DNA of 64,000 bases from Staphylotrichum longicolle (taxonomy: Eukaryota > Ascomycota > Sordariomycetes > Sordariales > Chaetomiaceae): the NCBI GenBank assembly GCA_019096155.1, contig JAHCVI010000001.1:6386001-6450000 (forward strand), in the 5' to 3' direction. The first letter of the stretch is position 1. Every line of letters begins with the position of its first letter. This document shows positions 10,735 to 21,290 of the stretch, one piece after another. A program made the translations under genes and the position numbers. The notes under the pieces were generated by a model. The model was not told the origin of the DNA, did not search any database, and was given only the letters and a program-made list of their open reading frames with translations.

Positions 10735-11052
10735 ATGCACGCAAAAGGCATCATGGCGACTCTGGCATTGTTGCCCGCTCTCCTCAGTGCAGCCGCATTG
10801 CCCGCCACTCACGGAGAGCTGGTCGTCAGAGACTTGACATCATGTACCAACTGTCTGATCAGTTGTACGCTTGCTGGAGCCCGGGGGTCAGACGCATATT
10901 TCAAGTACGTCCGCACGATCCGTCTTGTGTAAAACCGAGGATACTAACACCTTACACCTTTAATGTAGCTGCAGTAAGTCGCAACCGCTACGGCGAAATC
11001 TCCGTGCATTAACACCAGTATAGTCGACCGTTGTTTTGATCTGTTTTGCTAG
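10735..11052 (+). CDS. Small secreted cysteine-rich protein, three exons with 5-nt micro-exon
   Basis: Proposed exons 10735..10904, 10969..10973 and 11024..11052, giving 67 residues. Intron 1 has donor GTACGT, a perfect TACTAAC branch point and acceptor TGTAG. Intron 2 (50 nt) has donor GTAAGT, branch CATTAAC and acceptor TATAG. The product has a signal peptide (MHAKGIMATLALLPALLSAA) with a following LPATHGELVVRD region. The mature chain holds seven cysteines, in SCTNCLISC upstream of the introns and FNCIDRCFDLFC after splicing. If only intron 1 is spliced, translation would run to TAG at 11021-11023 with a basic tail and lose the last Cys pattern. The micro-exon model is preferred because both introns are consensus and the frame closes on a Cys-patterned C-terminus. 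Function unknown. Confidence 0.6.
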
Positions 11053-11602
11053 AAAGCATGGAAAGGGGAAGGCAGCGAGAGGGGTTAAGGGAGAACTGTC
11101 ACTTGACTCTGTACCAGTGGTGTATGGCATGTGATCTGAGGCAGTCGCAAGCAGGTTAGGCCCTTTAGGAGATCGGGGTTGTCTTTAGGCGGCAGCAGAT
11201 ATTCGTCTACAACTGTTAAGTATCAAAAGAAAGCATTCGAGGTGCAAGAGGAGAGAGAAGCCCCCTATGGCATCGAATTTGCTGTAGGCTCCCATGCCGC
11301 CTTGCAGACAAGCTTATAAGACCATACCAAAGCATGGTTTAACTGCATAGGGGGGGCATCACCCCCGCTGTGACTTTGAGACTGACACCACATTTGGAGA
11401 AATGGGTAAGATACTGGAAGGGTCCATATATTTCTTGCATAGTACATGTCTTGGTGATCCGGCGCTTTACGAGCGGATATGTACATCTTGCTATAAAATC
11501 GACATGGGAAATCCGACACCAACACCAACGCCGCGCCATCCTCCGACCCTTTGCTTACTTCCCTTCAATCTTCGGCTTCAACCCTGACCAACCCGCGGTT
11601 AC
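11053..11602. other. Intergenic, nothing recognised
   Basis: 3' flanks of two convergent genes. No repeat or RNA gene seen. Confidence 0.5.
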
Positions 11603-13193
11603 TCAACCAAACCAACGCACGCTCGTGTTGGTCGTGTCCGTCGTCATGGTATCCCGCCCGTAGTACGCCGGCCTGGGCGGATCCGGTAACCGCCCGCCCG
11701 GCATCAGCCGCGGCATGGTCGCCGACGGCGGCATGTCCGGCGTGGGCGGGATCTCGGGCCCGTTGGGCTGCGTCGGCGTCTTGACCTCGTCTAGCCACTT
11801 CATGACCGGCTTCTTGGGCGTCCCCGGCGTCGGCGGGCCCGCGAGCGCGGCGTACGCCTTCTCGTCCATGAAGGCGCCGGCCTGCGGGTGCGCGGGGAGT
11901 TGCGGCGGCAGCTTGGGCACCGCCGGCGCGTACGCGCCTTCCATGTCGTTCATGCCGTTGTCGTTGGCGTAGGCGGCTTTCATGAGGTCGTCCATGATCT
12001 GGGTGTTAGTCTTGGCCGGGTTGTGGCCCGCGACGTGGCCGGGGAGCGGACCGCTGACGGACTGGGGGCGGGGCTCGTCGTCATCCCTGAGTCTGAAGCG
12101 CGTTTGCGGGAAGAAGGGCAGGCCGCGCTCGCGGCGACGTTTGCGCCAGAGGAGTGCGGCGCCGGCGACGAGTCCGACAAAGGCTGCCTTTGTGTTAGTG
12201 CTGCTCCAGGAAGTGCGTTGTTTGTTGGGCCTGGGACATGGACATACCCAAGACACCAATCAGTATTCCCGCTATCGCCCCAGAGCTGAGGCCGTTCCTT
12301 GACACCGTGCCCATACCGAGACCATCTCCCTCTCGCTCGTTGGCTTCCCGGCCAGGTGGAACAACCTGGGCTTCCTCGGTCTGCGTGCTGCCAGTTACCG
12401 GGACACTAAGGGAAGGCGCGCTTGTCGTTGACGCTGCTCTTGTCGGCTGAGAAGTCCGAGTTAAGGAAGTTACAAGCTCATCAAGACTTGAGCTGCTTCC
12501 TGATCGGATTGGGGCAGGGACTATCGTCGACATAACAGCTTGTGGCGGTGTTCGGGTACGAGTGCTTGACGAAGTTGACGAGGTTGAAGAGCTTGAAGAG
12601 CTGGATGAGCTCGAGCTTGTCGATGACGGCGCTGGCGGCGCTACAAAGATTGGGTTTGCGGAGGACGTTACTGGCGGCGGTGGTGCTGCGACGGTGGACG
12701 TGGTTTCGGCCGAGGTGATCGCGGGGGGCGGCGGCGGAGGCGGTGCTGCAGCAGGGGGCGGTGTTGCGGTGGCCGGAGGAGCGGTGGACTCGTCAGCGGA
12801 CTCCTCCCCATCAGACTCAATCCCATCCGACTCGATTCCGTCCGACTCAACCCCGTCAGAGTCGGACTCGACCTCGCCGGCGTCAGCCCCAAGAGTGACG
12901 CCTGTGGCAACATCGGGCACGGGTGAAGGAAGCAGCCTGACTCCGCGTCCTGTCCGAGCTCCGGCGGTAGCGGACGGAAGAGGAACACGGAGGGTCCTGG
13001 TGGGCTGGGCGTCGGATTCATCGTCGGATGAGTCGAACGAGAAGGTGGAGTCGTCGCCCGAGGAATTGGCATCATCTGAGGAGTCGAACCCGTTGCTTTG
13101 GCGCCGGGCGAGGCGGGCGGCCTGCCTTTCACGGCTCCTCATCTGCAGCCAGGCATGGTTACGCCGGCGAACGGTGGGACCTGTCACCCGCAT
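11603..13193 (-). CDS. Single-pass membrane protein with Ser/Pro/Asp-rich ectodomain
   Basis: Exons 13193..12248 and 12183..11603 (508 residues). The intron (12184-12247) runs from GTATGT to CACTAAC and GGCAG and lies inside the membrane segment, where splicing joins GAIAGILIGVL to AFVGLVAGAALLW. The N-terminal part is disordered: Ser/Asp blocks, a repeated IESDG motif, a proline run and a poly-Ser block. The transmembrane helix is followed by RKRRRERG, a stop-transfer signal. The cytosolic tail of about 185 residues is Pro-rich (PPTPGTPKKPVMKWL). This architecture resembles fungal cell-surface sensors of the Mid2 or mucin-like kind (inference). No signal peptide is seen at ATG 13193; the frame remains open upstream through an Asp/Asn-coding repeat (13199-13268), so an additional 5' exon is possible. 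Confidence 0.75.
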
Positions 13194-15964
13194 GATGCCG
13201 TCGTTGTTGTCGTTGTCCTTGTTGTCGTCGTTGTCCTTATTGTCGTCGTCGCCGTCGTCCTCGTCGTCAACTCCCCGATACCGCCCTCAGACACAAAGGG
13301 CTGCGAGACAACAATCTTGGTTCATCGGTACCTGTCCGATCAAAACAATGCGCAGAGAAGTGAAAGGGAAGAAAAGACCAGAGTACCCAACGCCAAGATT
13401 GCAGACCAGCTGCCCGTCCAGAAGATAGGAAATGAAGGAAGAAACAGAGACACGAGACGAGAGATCTTCTCCCAAACAGAGTGGCGCCAAGGAAAGGTAA
13501 TAAATGGTGGCTGTCGGGAATCGGCGCCTCTCCGGAGGGGGAGGGCGAGCCGGACTGCCTCAGCAACACTCGGCCATCAGCCCCGTTTGGCCCCTTTGGC
13601 AGCCCCTCGACAGCCCCTCGCATCCCAGAGCAGCGCTGTCCAAGCATCCCGTGTCCAAGAGAGACTGAGTGCAACGGCTTTGGAGGCATGAGAGCCAATC
13701 CAGTCCTCCTGTGTCCTGGCCGCAGTCTTGCTGCAGGGACCCCTCCTGGGCGTTCGCGTGTCAGACAGGGGCACGATGAGACGCACCTCTGCTGCCAAGA
13801 GAGGGCGGAACCGAGAGCGACGGTCCCAATCAAGGGTGCTGCGGGACTCAGCGGGAGCGAGAATGGGCAATTCACATCCCGATTCCCGCAAGCGCAGGCT
13901 CGGCAGGGTGTCGATCAGACCCCGATCCGCTGCGGAAAGTGGAGCAGGAGAAGAAACCCAAAATGCAACAGCCCTGTGGGGTTGCTGCCCGCCTTCAGCC
14001 GCCCAAGAACGCTGTTCGAGCGCTGATAGGCCCTGACTCGCCGGCTTGTTGGCCCCTGTCGCGCGGGCCTTCAAGCTGGGTCACTGACGTCGGCGGCCGT
14101 TGGACACGCGACCACTTGCTCGAAATGAATGACTCGCGGAAGCCAAAGAAAATCATGCAAACAGAACCGAACATTGAATGCAGAGAAGATGCGGTTTGAT
14201 GTTCGCGATCAGTTGCTATTTCTAGTGAACTTCCTGTCATCGAGCTGGGATGACAGCCCGCAGTCGTGAAGGTCGTCTGAACCTTTCTCGCAGAGGGCAA
14301 GAGTACGGAAGGTTTACCTCAGATGAGATGGGTTGAGGATTGGCAGGCCCACTGAATGAAAGAAAGAACAACGGAAAGTGCAGGTCGAGCCGACTCAAAT
14401 TTGGGGCAAGTGGAACCGAACAAACCTCAGCAGTCCAGTCAGTCTCCAATTCTCCATGCGCCCAAACACCAACCTCCTCGCAATAACAACCTACTGGACA
14501 AGAACCAGGAAACATCAAACAAAACAAAACTGCCGCCCAGGATTGATTGATTGATGGCACCCTGCCCCTGACACCCTTGACACAGCACACCTCGGCCGGG
14601 CCGCCGGAGGCTCGTCCTCAGTTGGCGCCGACCTCATGGTTCATCGGATACACGCACTCTTTTTTTTCATTTCATGGCTTTCCCATTGTCGCTACTCCGT
14701 AGCCTGTGTGCTACTGGTGGCGAGAGAACTGTGCGCTGCTTGGCATCCATCGTCACACCTAGCCTGTTCCGCACCCGCCGTCCGAACTGCAAGAGCTCAA
14801 AGCCCGATAAGTCCGAAAGAGCATGTTGGGGCGAGTCGACCATACTATCGAAGTCCCATTGCCACGTTTTCCCATAGCCAAGGGATCATCCCGACTCAGA
14901 GACCAATCTTTGGCGCCGCCCCGGCTCTCAGATCTGCAGCGAGAAGATTTGAAGTGTCCAGGAGAGTTGCACCCAGTTCGGACGCCATCCGAACTGGACT
15001 CTTGGAGGATGAGCATTGGCAGCAGCTTGTCCCAGCGCATCATGCCTTGGCCTCCAAAGCTTGACTCGTCCGCCATGAGCTTGTGTCCTCCGCACCGCCG
15101 TGTCAGGACGCCGAGATAGCCGGGCCAGCAGGTCTTGGCCGGTCTTGGATCTTCTTGGCCGTTCTTGGCCGGTCTCGGATTGTCAGGGATACCGCTCGCC
15201 GGCAGGCAACACGCAATGCTCGCGGCTCTGCGCTGGCAGCTCAAGGCTAAACTTTCCCTTGGATTCTGATTAACTAAGGCCCAGGTCTGCTCTGTTGGTC
15301 ACCTTGCATGCAGCAGGTTGTGTGTGCTATCCGGAGCCGCACTGCACCCTGTTGGATGGGCCAGGAAAATGGCGACATTCAAACTTGTTACACTGTTGCT
15401 GCCACGTTGGTAGGTTTGAGACTTACCCGTTAGCTGGTAGTAGCCTTTTTGGAAACCACACCCAGACCTCGCGTGACCCCTTTCCTCTTTTGACGCGACT
15501 CATGGAGGGGGAGAGGGGGCTATGGAGCGAAACACTCGCTACTTCACGAGCCCCCTGGCATCCATTGGTGTCCGACCGTCAACATGTGGCTGAGCACTTG
15601 CAGTCCATGGTTGGGTTCACAGTAGCCGCGCAAAGCCATCCCCGAGTCGTCGTCTAAACATGCCTACCTCTCCGTGATCTTGGCATCGTTTCGATGCGGC
15701 AGAGGAGAAACCTTCTCTTGGAGGCTCAGGGCCAGTATATAACTGTACACGATGTCATCGGCCATGGTGTTGGTAGCCATCCCTTTCTTGTTCTTTGACA
15801 ACGCACTTACCCAGACCCTGGAGGCTTCTCTTTCGTTCACTTCTTCTGTTGATACTTGTTTTTCTGTCTTTACTCTCGTTTCGACACATATCGAGTTCAC
15901 TTCTTGTACACAATTCCTTTCCTTTTCGACAAACTCCTAGACTTCCAGTATCACCTCAACCACT
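13194..15964. other. Long non-coding interval with trinucleotide-like repeat
   Basis: About 2.8 kb. Bases 13199-13268 are a degenerate GTC/GTT/GTCC tract. Bases 15123-15180 contain imperfect copies of TCTTGGCCGG. Several open frames up to about 200 codons occur on both strands, but all are GC-driven and carry no motifs. The last 400 bases hold the promoter and pyrimidine-rich leader of the gene at 15965. Confidence 0.5.
15736..15742 (+). promoter_or_regulatory. TATA box of the Ala/Gly-rich secreted-protein gene
   Basis: TATATAA followed by a CT-rich tract (about 15826-15930), the usual arrangement of TATA plus pyrimidine-rich initiation region in filamentous fungi. It lies 229 nt upstream of ATG 15965, so the leader is rather long. 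Confidence 0.5.
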
Positions 15965-17148
15965 ATGAAGCTGGCCTGCAGTCTTGTCATTGCCGCTCAG
16001 GTGCTCTCGGTACTTGCCCTCCCAGCACCGAACAAAGCTGGAGGAGCTGCCAAGGTTAGCGCCACAACAACAGCCGCCGCAGCTGCCACGACTTCTGCGG
16101 CTGCCGAGGCAGGGACCGGGGGTGAGGCTGGGGAGGGTGAGAAGAACGAGGTTGTACAGCAGGGCCAGTTCGGCCAGATTATCCAGCTGGGCGGCGGCAA
16201 CATCAAGACCGACACCGAGTTCCCCCCTGGCGTAAGTTCATCATCAACACATCTCGCGCATACCCACTGACGATCTGACATCCGATGTGAAGACCAACGG
16301 CAAACTGGAAGTCGAGTTCCAGAACCAGCAGGGCCGTCAGCTGAGGGTCACCGAAAACAGGAACCCCGCTGCCGCCCCGAAGGGTTTCGTCGCTCTCGAG
16401 CCCGTGTCGTACATTGTTGAACTTGGGGGTGGGGCTGCGGCTGCCCAGGGCTTGACGCTTTCCAAGATTGACTACATCCAGAACGCCAACAGTGAGTTGC
16501 ACCCATTACTCGTCTCTACGCGATCCTCGTTCTCGATTCATCTTCTCCAGTCCCTTTGCTATTCAATACTAGCCTGTCCCTTTCTTTCCCACTTTACTTT
16601 ACCTCCAGCCACTTCCCCTTGCTCTCTTCCCCTTGTCCTCTTTTCCTTACCCTCTTTTCCCCATTCCCACCCACCAATCCAACTCTTCAAGTTTGATTAC
16701 CCACCCTTCCAGTTCTCCCCCTCCCCCTTAAACCATAACTGACAAAAAGTCTTCCACACACAAAAAAGGCACCCTCGACATCTCCACCGGCCAGGTCGCC
16801 CGCTTCTGCCCCGAGGCCCAGTCCTTTGTCTTTGGCGAGGGCGAGCTCGAGTTCGAGGCCGACGAGAAGGAGCTCACGCTCAGCGTCACAAACATGGTCG
16901 GCGAGTGGGCCGTCTTTGTGCCGCAGGCGGCCGCTGCCGGCGCTGGCGCTGGCGCTGGTGCTGGTGCGGGCGCTGCTGCCGGCGAGGCCGGTGCTGGTAC
17001 TGGTGCGGGCGCAGGTGCGGGTGCGGGTGCGGGTGCGGGTGCGGGTGCTGCGGACGCGTGTGGTCCGGGGACGATGTGTCGGGCGCTGTTGGATGCGCTG
17101 CAGCAGTTGGCTGGCGGGCAGGCCACGGCGGCGGCGCCAAAGGTGTAA
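15965..17148 (+). CDS. Secreted Ala/Gly-rich protein of unknown function
   Basis: Exons 15965..16231, 16293..16491 and 16769..17148 (281 residues). Intron 1 is GTAAGT...CACTGAC...GTGAAG. Intron 2 is unusually long for this locus (277 nt, GTGAGT...AACTGAC...AAAAAG) and pyrimidine-rich. The signal peptide is MKLACSLVIAAQVLSVLA, followed by an Ala/Thr/Ser linker. The central part looks like a beta-rich domain (GKLEVEFQNQQGRQLRVTEN; SYIVELGGGAAAAQGLTL; ELEFEADEKELTLSVTN) that spans both introns. The C-terminal third is a long Ala-Gly dipeptide tract (residues of the AGAGAG type, about 16930-17050). It ends in an Ala/Cys segment (DACGPGTMCRALLDALQQL). The AG tract is encoded by GGTGCG-like hexamer repeats and is likely length-variable. 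Family not recognised; extracellular or cell-wall location inferred from the signal peptide. Confidence 0.82.
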
Positions 17149-17648
17149 AGGGGTTGGTGTCGGTCGGTACCGTTCTCAATCGGGTGCTTTTTCTGTTTCT
17201 GATTACGCCGGTTGCTTGGGGTTAGGTTAAGGTTGTGGTAGGTGGATGTCAAAACGGGTGTGTCATGTATATACAACGCGGGCTGTGCCTGCGGGCGTTT
17301 GGGTTGTTCGAATCTCTTCAGGGCTGTTGGATTTTTTTTGATCCTTTTCATTTTTTGTCTTTTGACTTTTCATGGCGTTCTTGGAGTCTCAGGGGTTAGA
17401 GAGAGTGGCAGCGGCGCTGCTCCTGTCATTGAATGACAACAATTTCTAACCCCTGGAATGCATTCAATGTCTGACGTGATGTGAGGGCTTCTCAACCTTT
17501 AAGCAAAAGATATTAGACAAGACTAGCTCCAATGCTTTCGCCGATAAACAACTACGAGATCAAGCATGCTAGGACGAATGGTGGAGGCGAGCATGGAGGA
17601 ATGGAGAAAGGGATGACCAGTTGCCAAAAAAAAATGCAAAATGTAATG
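17149..17648. other. Intergenic 3' flank before tRNA pair
   Basis: Non-coding. A run of nine A residues on the plus strand at about 17625-17633 is the T-tract terminator for the minus-strand tRNA-Tyr gene. Confidence 0.55.
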
Positions 17649-17736
17649 TCCCCTCGACCGGAATCGAGCCGGTGACCTTTCGGTATCAATAAATTCCTTT
17701 ACAGCCGAACGTGATAGCCAACTACACCACAAGGGG
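17649..17736 (-). tRNA. tRNA-Tyr (anticodon GTA) with 14-nt intron
   Basis: On the minus strand: acceptor CCCCTTG/CGAGGGG, D-arm in GTGTAGTTGGCTATCAC, anticodon stem TTCGG/CCGAA, T-arm ACCGG-CTCGATT-CCGGT and discriminator A. The loop reads CT-GTA-A and is interrupted by an A/T-rich intron of about 14 nt at the canonical 37/38 position. Introns are near-universal in eukaryotic tRNA-Tyr. A long T tract follows the gene on the minus strand. Confidence 0.85.
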
Positions 17737-17975
17737 GTTGAGTGTGTGGAACGAAGTTTGTGAGCACAGCGTTTGTGAATGGAGCGGAGTCGAGCCCCGG
17801 CGGGAAAAGGGGTGGAGAAAATTCAAAAGAGACCACCGAGTTGGTCTAGGTTTCTAGACCCCAATCAGCGCCACAAACGCACGTATGAAGCGGGAAGCGG
17901 AAGAGGAAATCTGGATTTGCCGGGACTGTGCTGCAGCTGCAACGGTATCGGCAAAAGCTGAGGTGGAAAAAGATC

Positions 17976-18066
17976 GGGGCCACCCGGGGATTGAACCCGG
18001 GACCTCTCGCAAGCAATGCTTCGGGTGTTACCCTAAGCGAGAATCATACCACTAGACCAGCGGCCC
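17976..18066 (-). tRNA. tRNA-Pro (anticodon AGG) with 19-nt intron
   Basis: Minus strand: acceptor GGGCCGC/GTGGCCC, D-arm GGTCTAGTGGTATGATT, anticodon stem CTCGC/GCGAG, T-arm CCGGG-TTCAATC-CCCGG and discriminator C as usual for eukaryotic tRNA-Pro. The loop is TT-AGG-G, interrupted by a 19-nt intron (18012-18030). A T5 tract follows downstream on the minus strand. It is 240 nt upstream of the same-strand tRNA-Tyr gene. Confidence 0.9.
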
Positions 18067-19149
18067 TTGTTGATCTGTTGGTGCGACATGCCAACATTGG
18101 CCACTATGGTGTGCCGTCTTTTGGTGCAGCCGGACATCGAAAGACTTGACAAACAGGAATCTCTTGGGGTCGTCATCTTCGTTTTGTGAAAAGGAGAGTG
18201 ACCATATTGATCCGCAAGGAATATGCCCATTTCCAATGAACTAGATAATATCTCAAGTTGTTCTATACTAAGGGCGGTAGCTACAAGGATTCAACCTAGA
18301 CGTTGAAAGGGGACCTTGCTGAGTTGTACAATGATGTGAACTTGCTAGGCCAGGTATATTAAGGTACTATAGCTCCTTGTTGCACATGTGATTCGTTCTG
18401 ACTGAAAACATCAGGTATGTTGTACAAGTAGGTGTTGGGCCCATGGTGGCCCCGAATGGGCGTTTGGCCACGACCATGGACCGCTCAGGCAAAGTTAGAG
18501 TCTCTAAACCCCGTGTATCACCATCATGTTAAGCTGGCCAAGTCGTGTTGCTGAGGTCTCTTTGGTCCGGAAGGACTTGAGATTCGGTTCATGTCCCCTT
18601 CCTAAGAATGACACTGCGTTCTTATTTTGCGCTTGTATCCGTGACGAGTTTCGGCCAGGCATTCTTCATAACGGCCGCTCCAAGTTGCGCGAGAGCATCT
18701 CTACGCGCCAAGGTCACCATTTGCGTGCATGCCGTCTCAAGTGGCAAAATCCTGCACAAGCGAGATGGAGGTGACTGACGATGAGAAGGGGCTGCAGAGT
18801 GGAGACAGGTCAATGAGTGGCTGATATTCGATCCCTTGCTGGGTCATGAAGAATGGAATGGGGAGAAACGTTAACAATCAGTTCAGTTTTGATATTCATT
18901 TCATTTGAACTTGAGCGTTTAGCCGGATTTTGGGTCATCAGGAACCATTGAACCGTGGCTGGGCTGTGAATCCGCCCAGCATTGCCTTCGTATTCATGAA
19001 GCTACACCCGCGACACATCCGACCCATTCTCCAATGACGGCTACTTGGTTGACTGAGGTAGTGGGCGTCGACCGGACATCTCGGGTCCAACTACACCCAG
19101 CCTCAATTCCTCTTCATTCTTGCTTTCGTGTTCTTCAAAACGTGCCAAC
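18067..19149. other. Intergenic, nothing recognised
   Basis: Non-coding DNA between the tRNA-Pro gene and the small gene at 19150. No repeat family or convincing frame. Confidence 0.5.
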
Positions 19150-19642
19150 ATGGCTGAGGCCGTGGAAAGCCCCAAAAAGATTGCCGAGAGTGGCCACAGG
19201 GGGCGAGGCACTCAACCACGTCATGCAACCCATGGCCTCTACGAAACCCATCATCTGCCGGCGGACCCGGCTTTGTTGCATCGCATGCTGGTCCCTCGCG
19301 CCCGTAGCTGTAGGCGTCCCCATGTCGCCGCAGCTAGGGACTAAATATTGGAACTGACCACCACTCGCAGCCTCTTCCCCGTTGCCATCAACGAGGCTCG
19401 ATTTTGACGCAATCGCGCGCTTGTACATCGAGAGAGACCAAAAAGACGGGCAAAGTCTGGCAATGATCCGCTCAGATAACCTCTGGGAACTTCACCACAA
19501 CACCAACAGTTTCGACGTCAAGGCGAGCTTCAAGAGGAAGTTTCACACCGCCATCATTAAGCAAGTTGAGCAGCTCATTCTCGGGGCTTTGAGGTTTCAA
19601 GATGACCTTAAAGACCCTGAACTGGAAGAGGAAAAGCTCTAG
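19150..19642 (+). CDS. Small hypothetical protein, possibly truncated by an amber codon
   Basis: Exons 19150..19309 and 19371..19642 (143 residues). The intron has a GTAGGC donor, an ACTGAC branch and a CTCGCAG acceptor, and splicing joins the frames in phase 1. ATG 19150 has a good context (CCAACATGGC). The second exon is hydrophilic and helix-like (DFDAIARLYIERDQKDGQSL; HTAIIKQVEQLILGALRF; DLKDPELEEEKL). The TAG at 19640-19642 is followed in the same frame by 24 more charged coding-like codons (KERLQTWQLKTREKKRDREA) ending at TGA 19715-19717. This suggests that the amber codon is a recent nonsense change. The family is not recognised. It could be a relic of a larger gene. Confidence 0.5.
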
Positions 19643-19717
19643 AAGGAGCGTTTGCAGACTTGGCAGCTAAAGACTCGAGAGAAGAAGCGGGACAGGGAAG
19701 CCATGGATGACGGGTGA

Positions 19718-20976
19718 CCTTCATTTCCGCCCTGGGGACTTTGAGACTGCCTTCATACCACATCTTCTTTTTCTCACTACGCATCGCAAGTTACGTTGGC
19801 GTGTTTTGCTACAGATTCTATAGAGGAGATTACACTTGTCCCACATTCCGTTGTCGCTTGGAAGTTCTGGATCCTTGTTTCTTGTTGAAAGCTGAAATAG
19901 ATGCCAACTAGATAATAGAGCGTTTCATTCCGTTATGGCCCGCCTCAGACCATAGGTTCACAACACTGTCGAGACTGAATAAGCCAAGGTGACTGATAAC
20001 CGATAGTTCTTGGCAGGTTGGCGGTTGCGAACGTAGGGGAGAAAGAGAGCGAAGCGTGGGAGTTACCGAACAGCCCTTGCCGATTATTGCTCGCCCATCT
20101 GCTTTCATCCGAAGATGTAACCAAGCCCTAGCCTCAGCTAGTCCTCTGCGAGCCCCCAGGCGCTCACGTACCTTCCTCTCCAACCCAAGGTAGATATAGA
20201 GGTTCCCGCATTCCCTATTTCACCGGCTCTCCCCAAAAAGCCACAATGGCGTAATTGGGAGAGTCCGGCCCGACGGCCAGCAACGGTCGAGTTGCACTTC
20301 TCACTCAAGAGAGGTCACCAGTTCGACTGCGAAGTAAAACACCTTTCGAGGGTTTTCGTAGCCGGCTTCCCGATCCCGGAACCGAGGGGGAGGTGAGCCG
20401 GTAAGCTTTTTGTTAAATCTTCTTCTATTACTTCATTCCCCCCCCTTCTTCCTTTTTTCTGGATCTGAGAGTCAGCCTCGCATTGTGACATGTCGGCATC
20501 GGTATTCAACTTGACGATAGACCAGACATCGTCCCCGTACAACGCTGCTGTTCTCAAAAGAAACGATACTAAATGCCAAGCATTGTTTTTATCACAGATC
20601 TCAACGTTGACACGACTGTTTCCCGGCTTCCTCTAGCAAATCAAACAAAAAGAAGAAAAAGCAATAGACAAAAAACGAAAGAAGAACAAAAGAATAGATG
20701 AGTAAGAGCCACGACTCGTTGTTTTCATCAGGATTGGACACGTTAGCGATGAAGATTATCAAGATTGAGCCAATGGTCGTTTTGTAGCGCCTATTTCGAG
20801 CGTGTTCCAAGAAAAGCACATGTTTCTCGCAACAGAGCCTCACAGGACGTGCAGTTGTACATTCGAATTGGTTTACAGAACAGAATTGTCTGTGTATTGT
20901 ACATCAACTAACAACTAGAAATAGCCATAAAACCATCAAATCATAACTCTGTCCTCGACAGCATCATCAATGCTCC
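19718..20976. other. Intergenic, tRNA-like debris only
   Basis: No gene. A stretch at 20243-20330 has D-arm-like and T-loop-like words but does not fold as a tRNA (see rejected items). Confidence 0.5.
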
Positions 20977-21290
20977 TCAGTTTGTTGAGCTCCTGCCGCC
21001 CTGGTCCTTTCCTTTGCTGTCCCCGGCGCTGGCGGGCGTCTTCTCGAGACCGGCGCCCTTTGACGGCTCGGGCAAGGGGGCGGTCTTGTCTGCGCGGCTG
21101 ACGCGAGTGGACTGTGCGACGGCGTTAGTAGCTGGCCTGCTAATGCATGTAATGCATGTAATGCATTTTTTTTGTGTTATGCAGGGTCGTGATGTGACGC
21201 AGGGCGTACTTGTTCCTGGCCGGCGCCGTGGATGATGTTGTGGCCCGCCTCAATGGCGTTGTCGGATGATCCGTCTCCCTGGCGAGGCAT
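20977..21290 (-). CDS. 71-residue hydrophilic protein, likely conserved in ascomycetes
   Basis: Exons 21290..21210 and 21111..20977. The 98-nt intron has donor GTACGC, a perfect GCTACTAAC branch point and acceptor GCACAG. The product starts MPRQGDGSSDNAIEAGHNII and continues with STRVSRADKTAPLPEPSKGA, ending SSTN. It is polar and Gly/Ser/Lys-rich, with no Cys, signal peptide or membrane segment. Splicing joins two short frames exactly at codon boundaries, and the sequence has the character of short, abundant ascomycete proteins of unknown function that I have seen with similar N-termini (recollection, not verified). A TATAAG element is at 21406-21413, about 116 nt upstream of the ATG. The intron contains ATGCATGTA tandem copies. 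Confidence 0.78.

Noticed and set aside
12562..13428. 288-codon plus-strand ORF with Glu/Asp and Ser runs
   Set aside because: Antisense of the membrane-protein exon 1; runs are complements of its Ser and Asp tracts.
20243..20330. tRNA-like words (D-arm-like GGCGTAATTGGGAGAG and a TTCGACT T-loop)
   Set aside because: No acceptor pairing, no proper T-stem and no 7-nt anticodon loop with T33; at most decayed debris.
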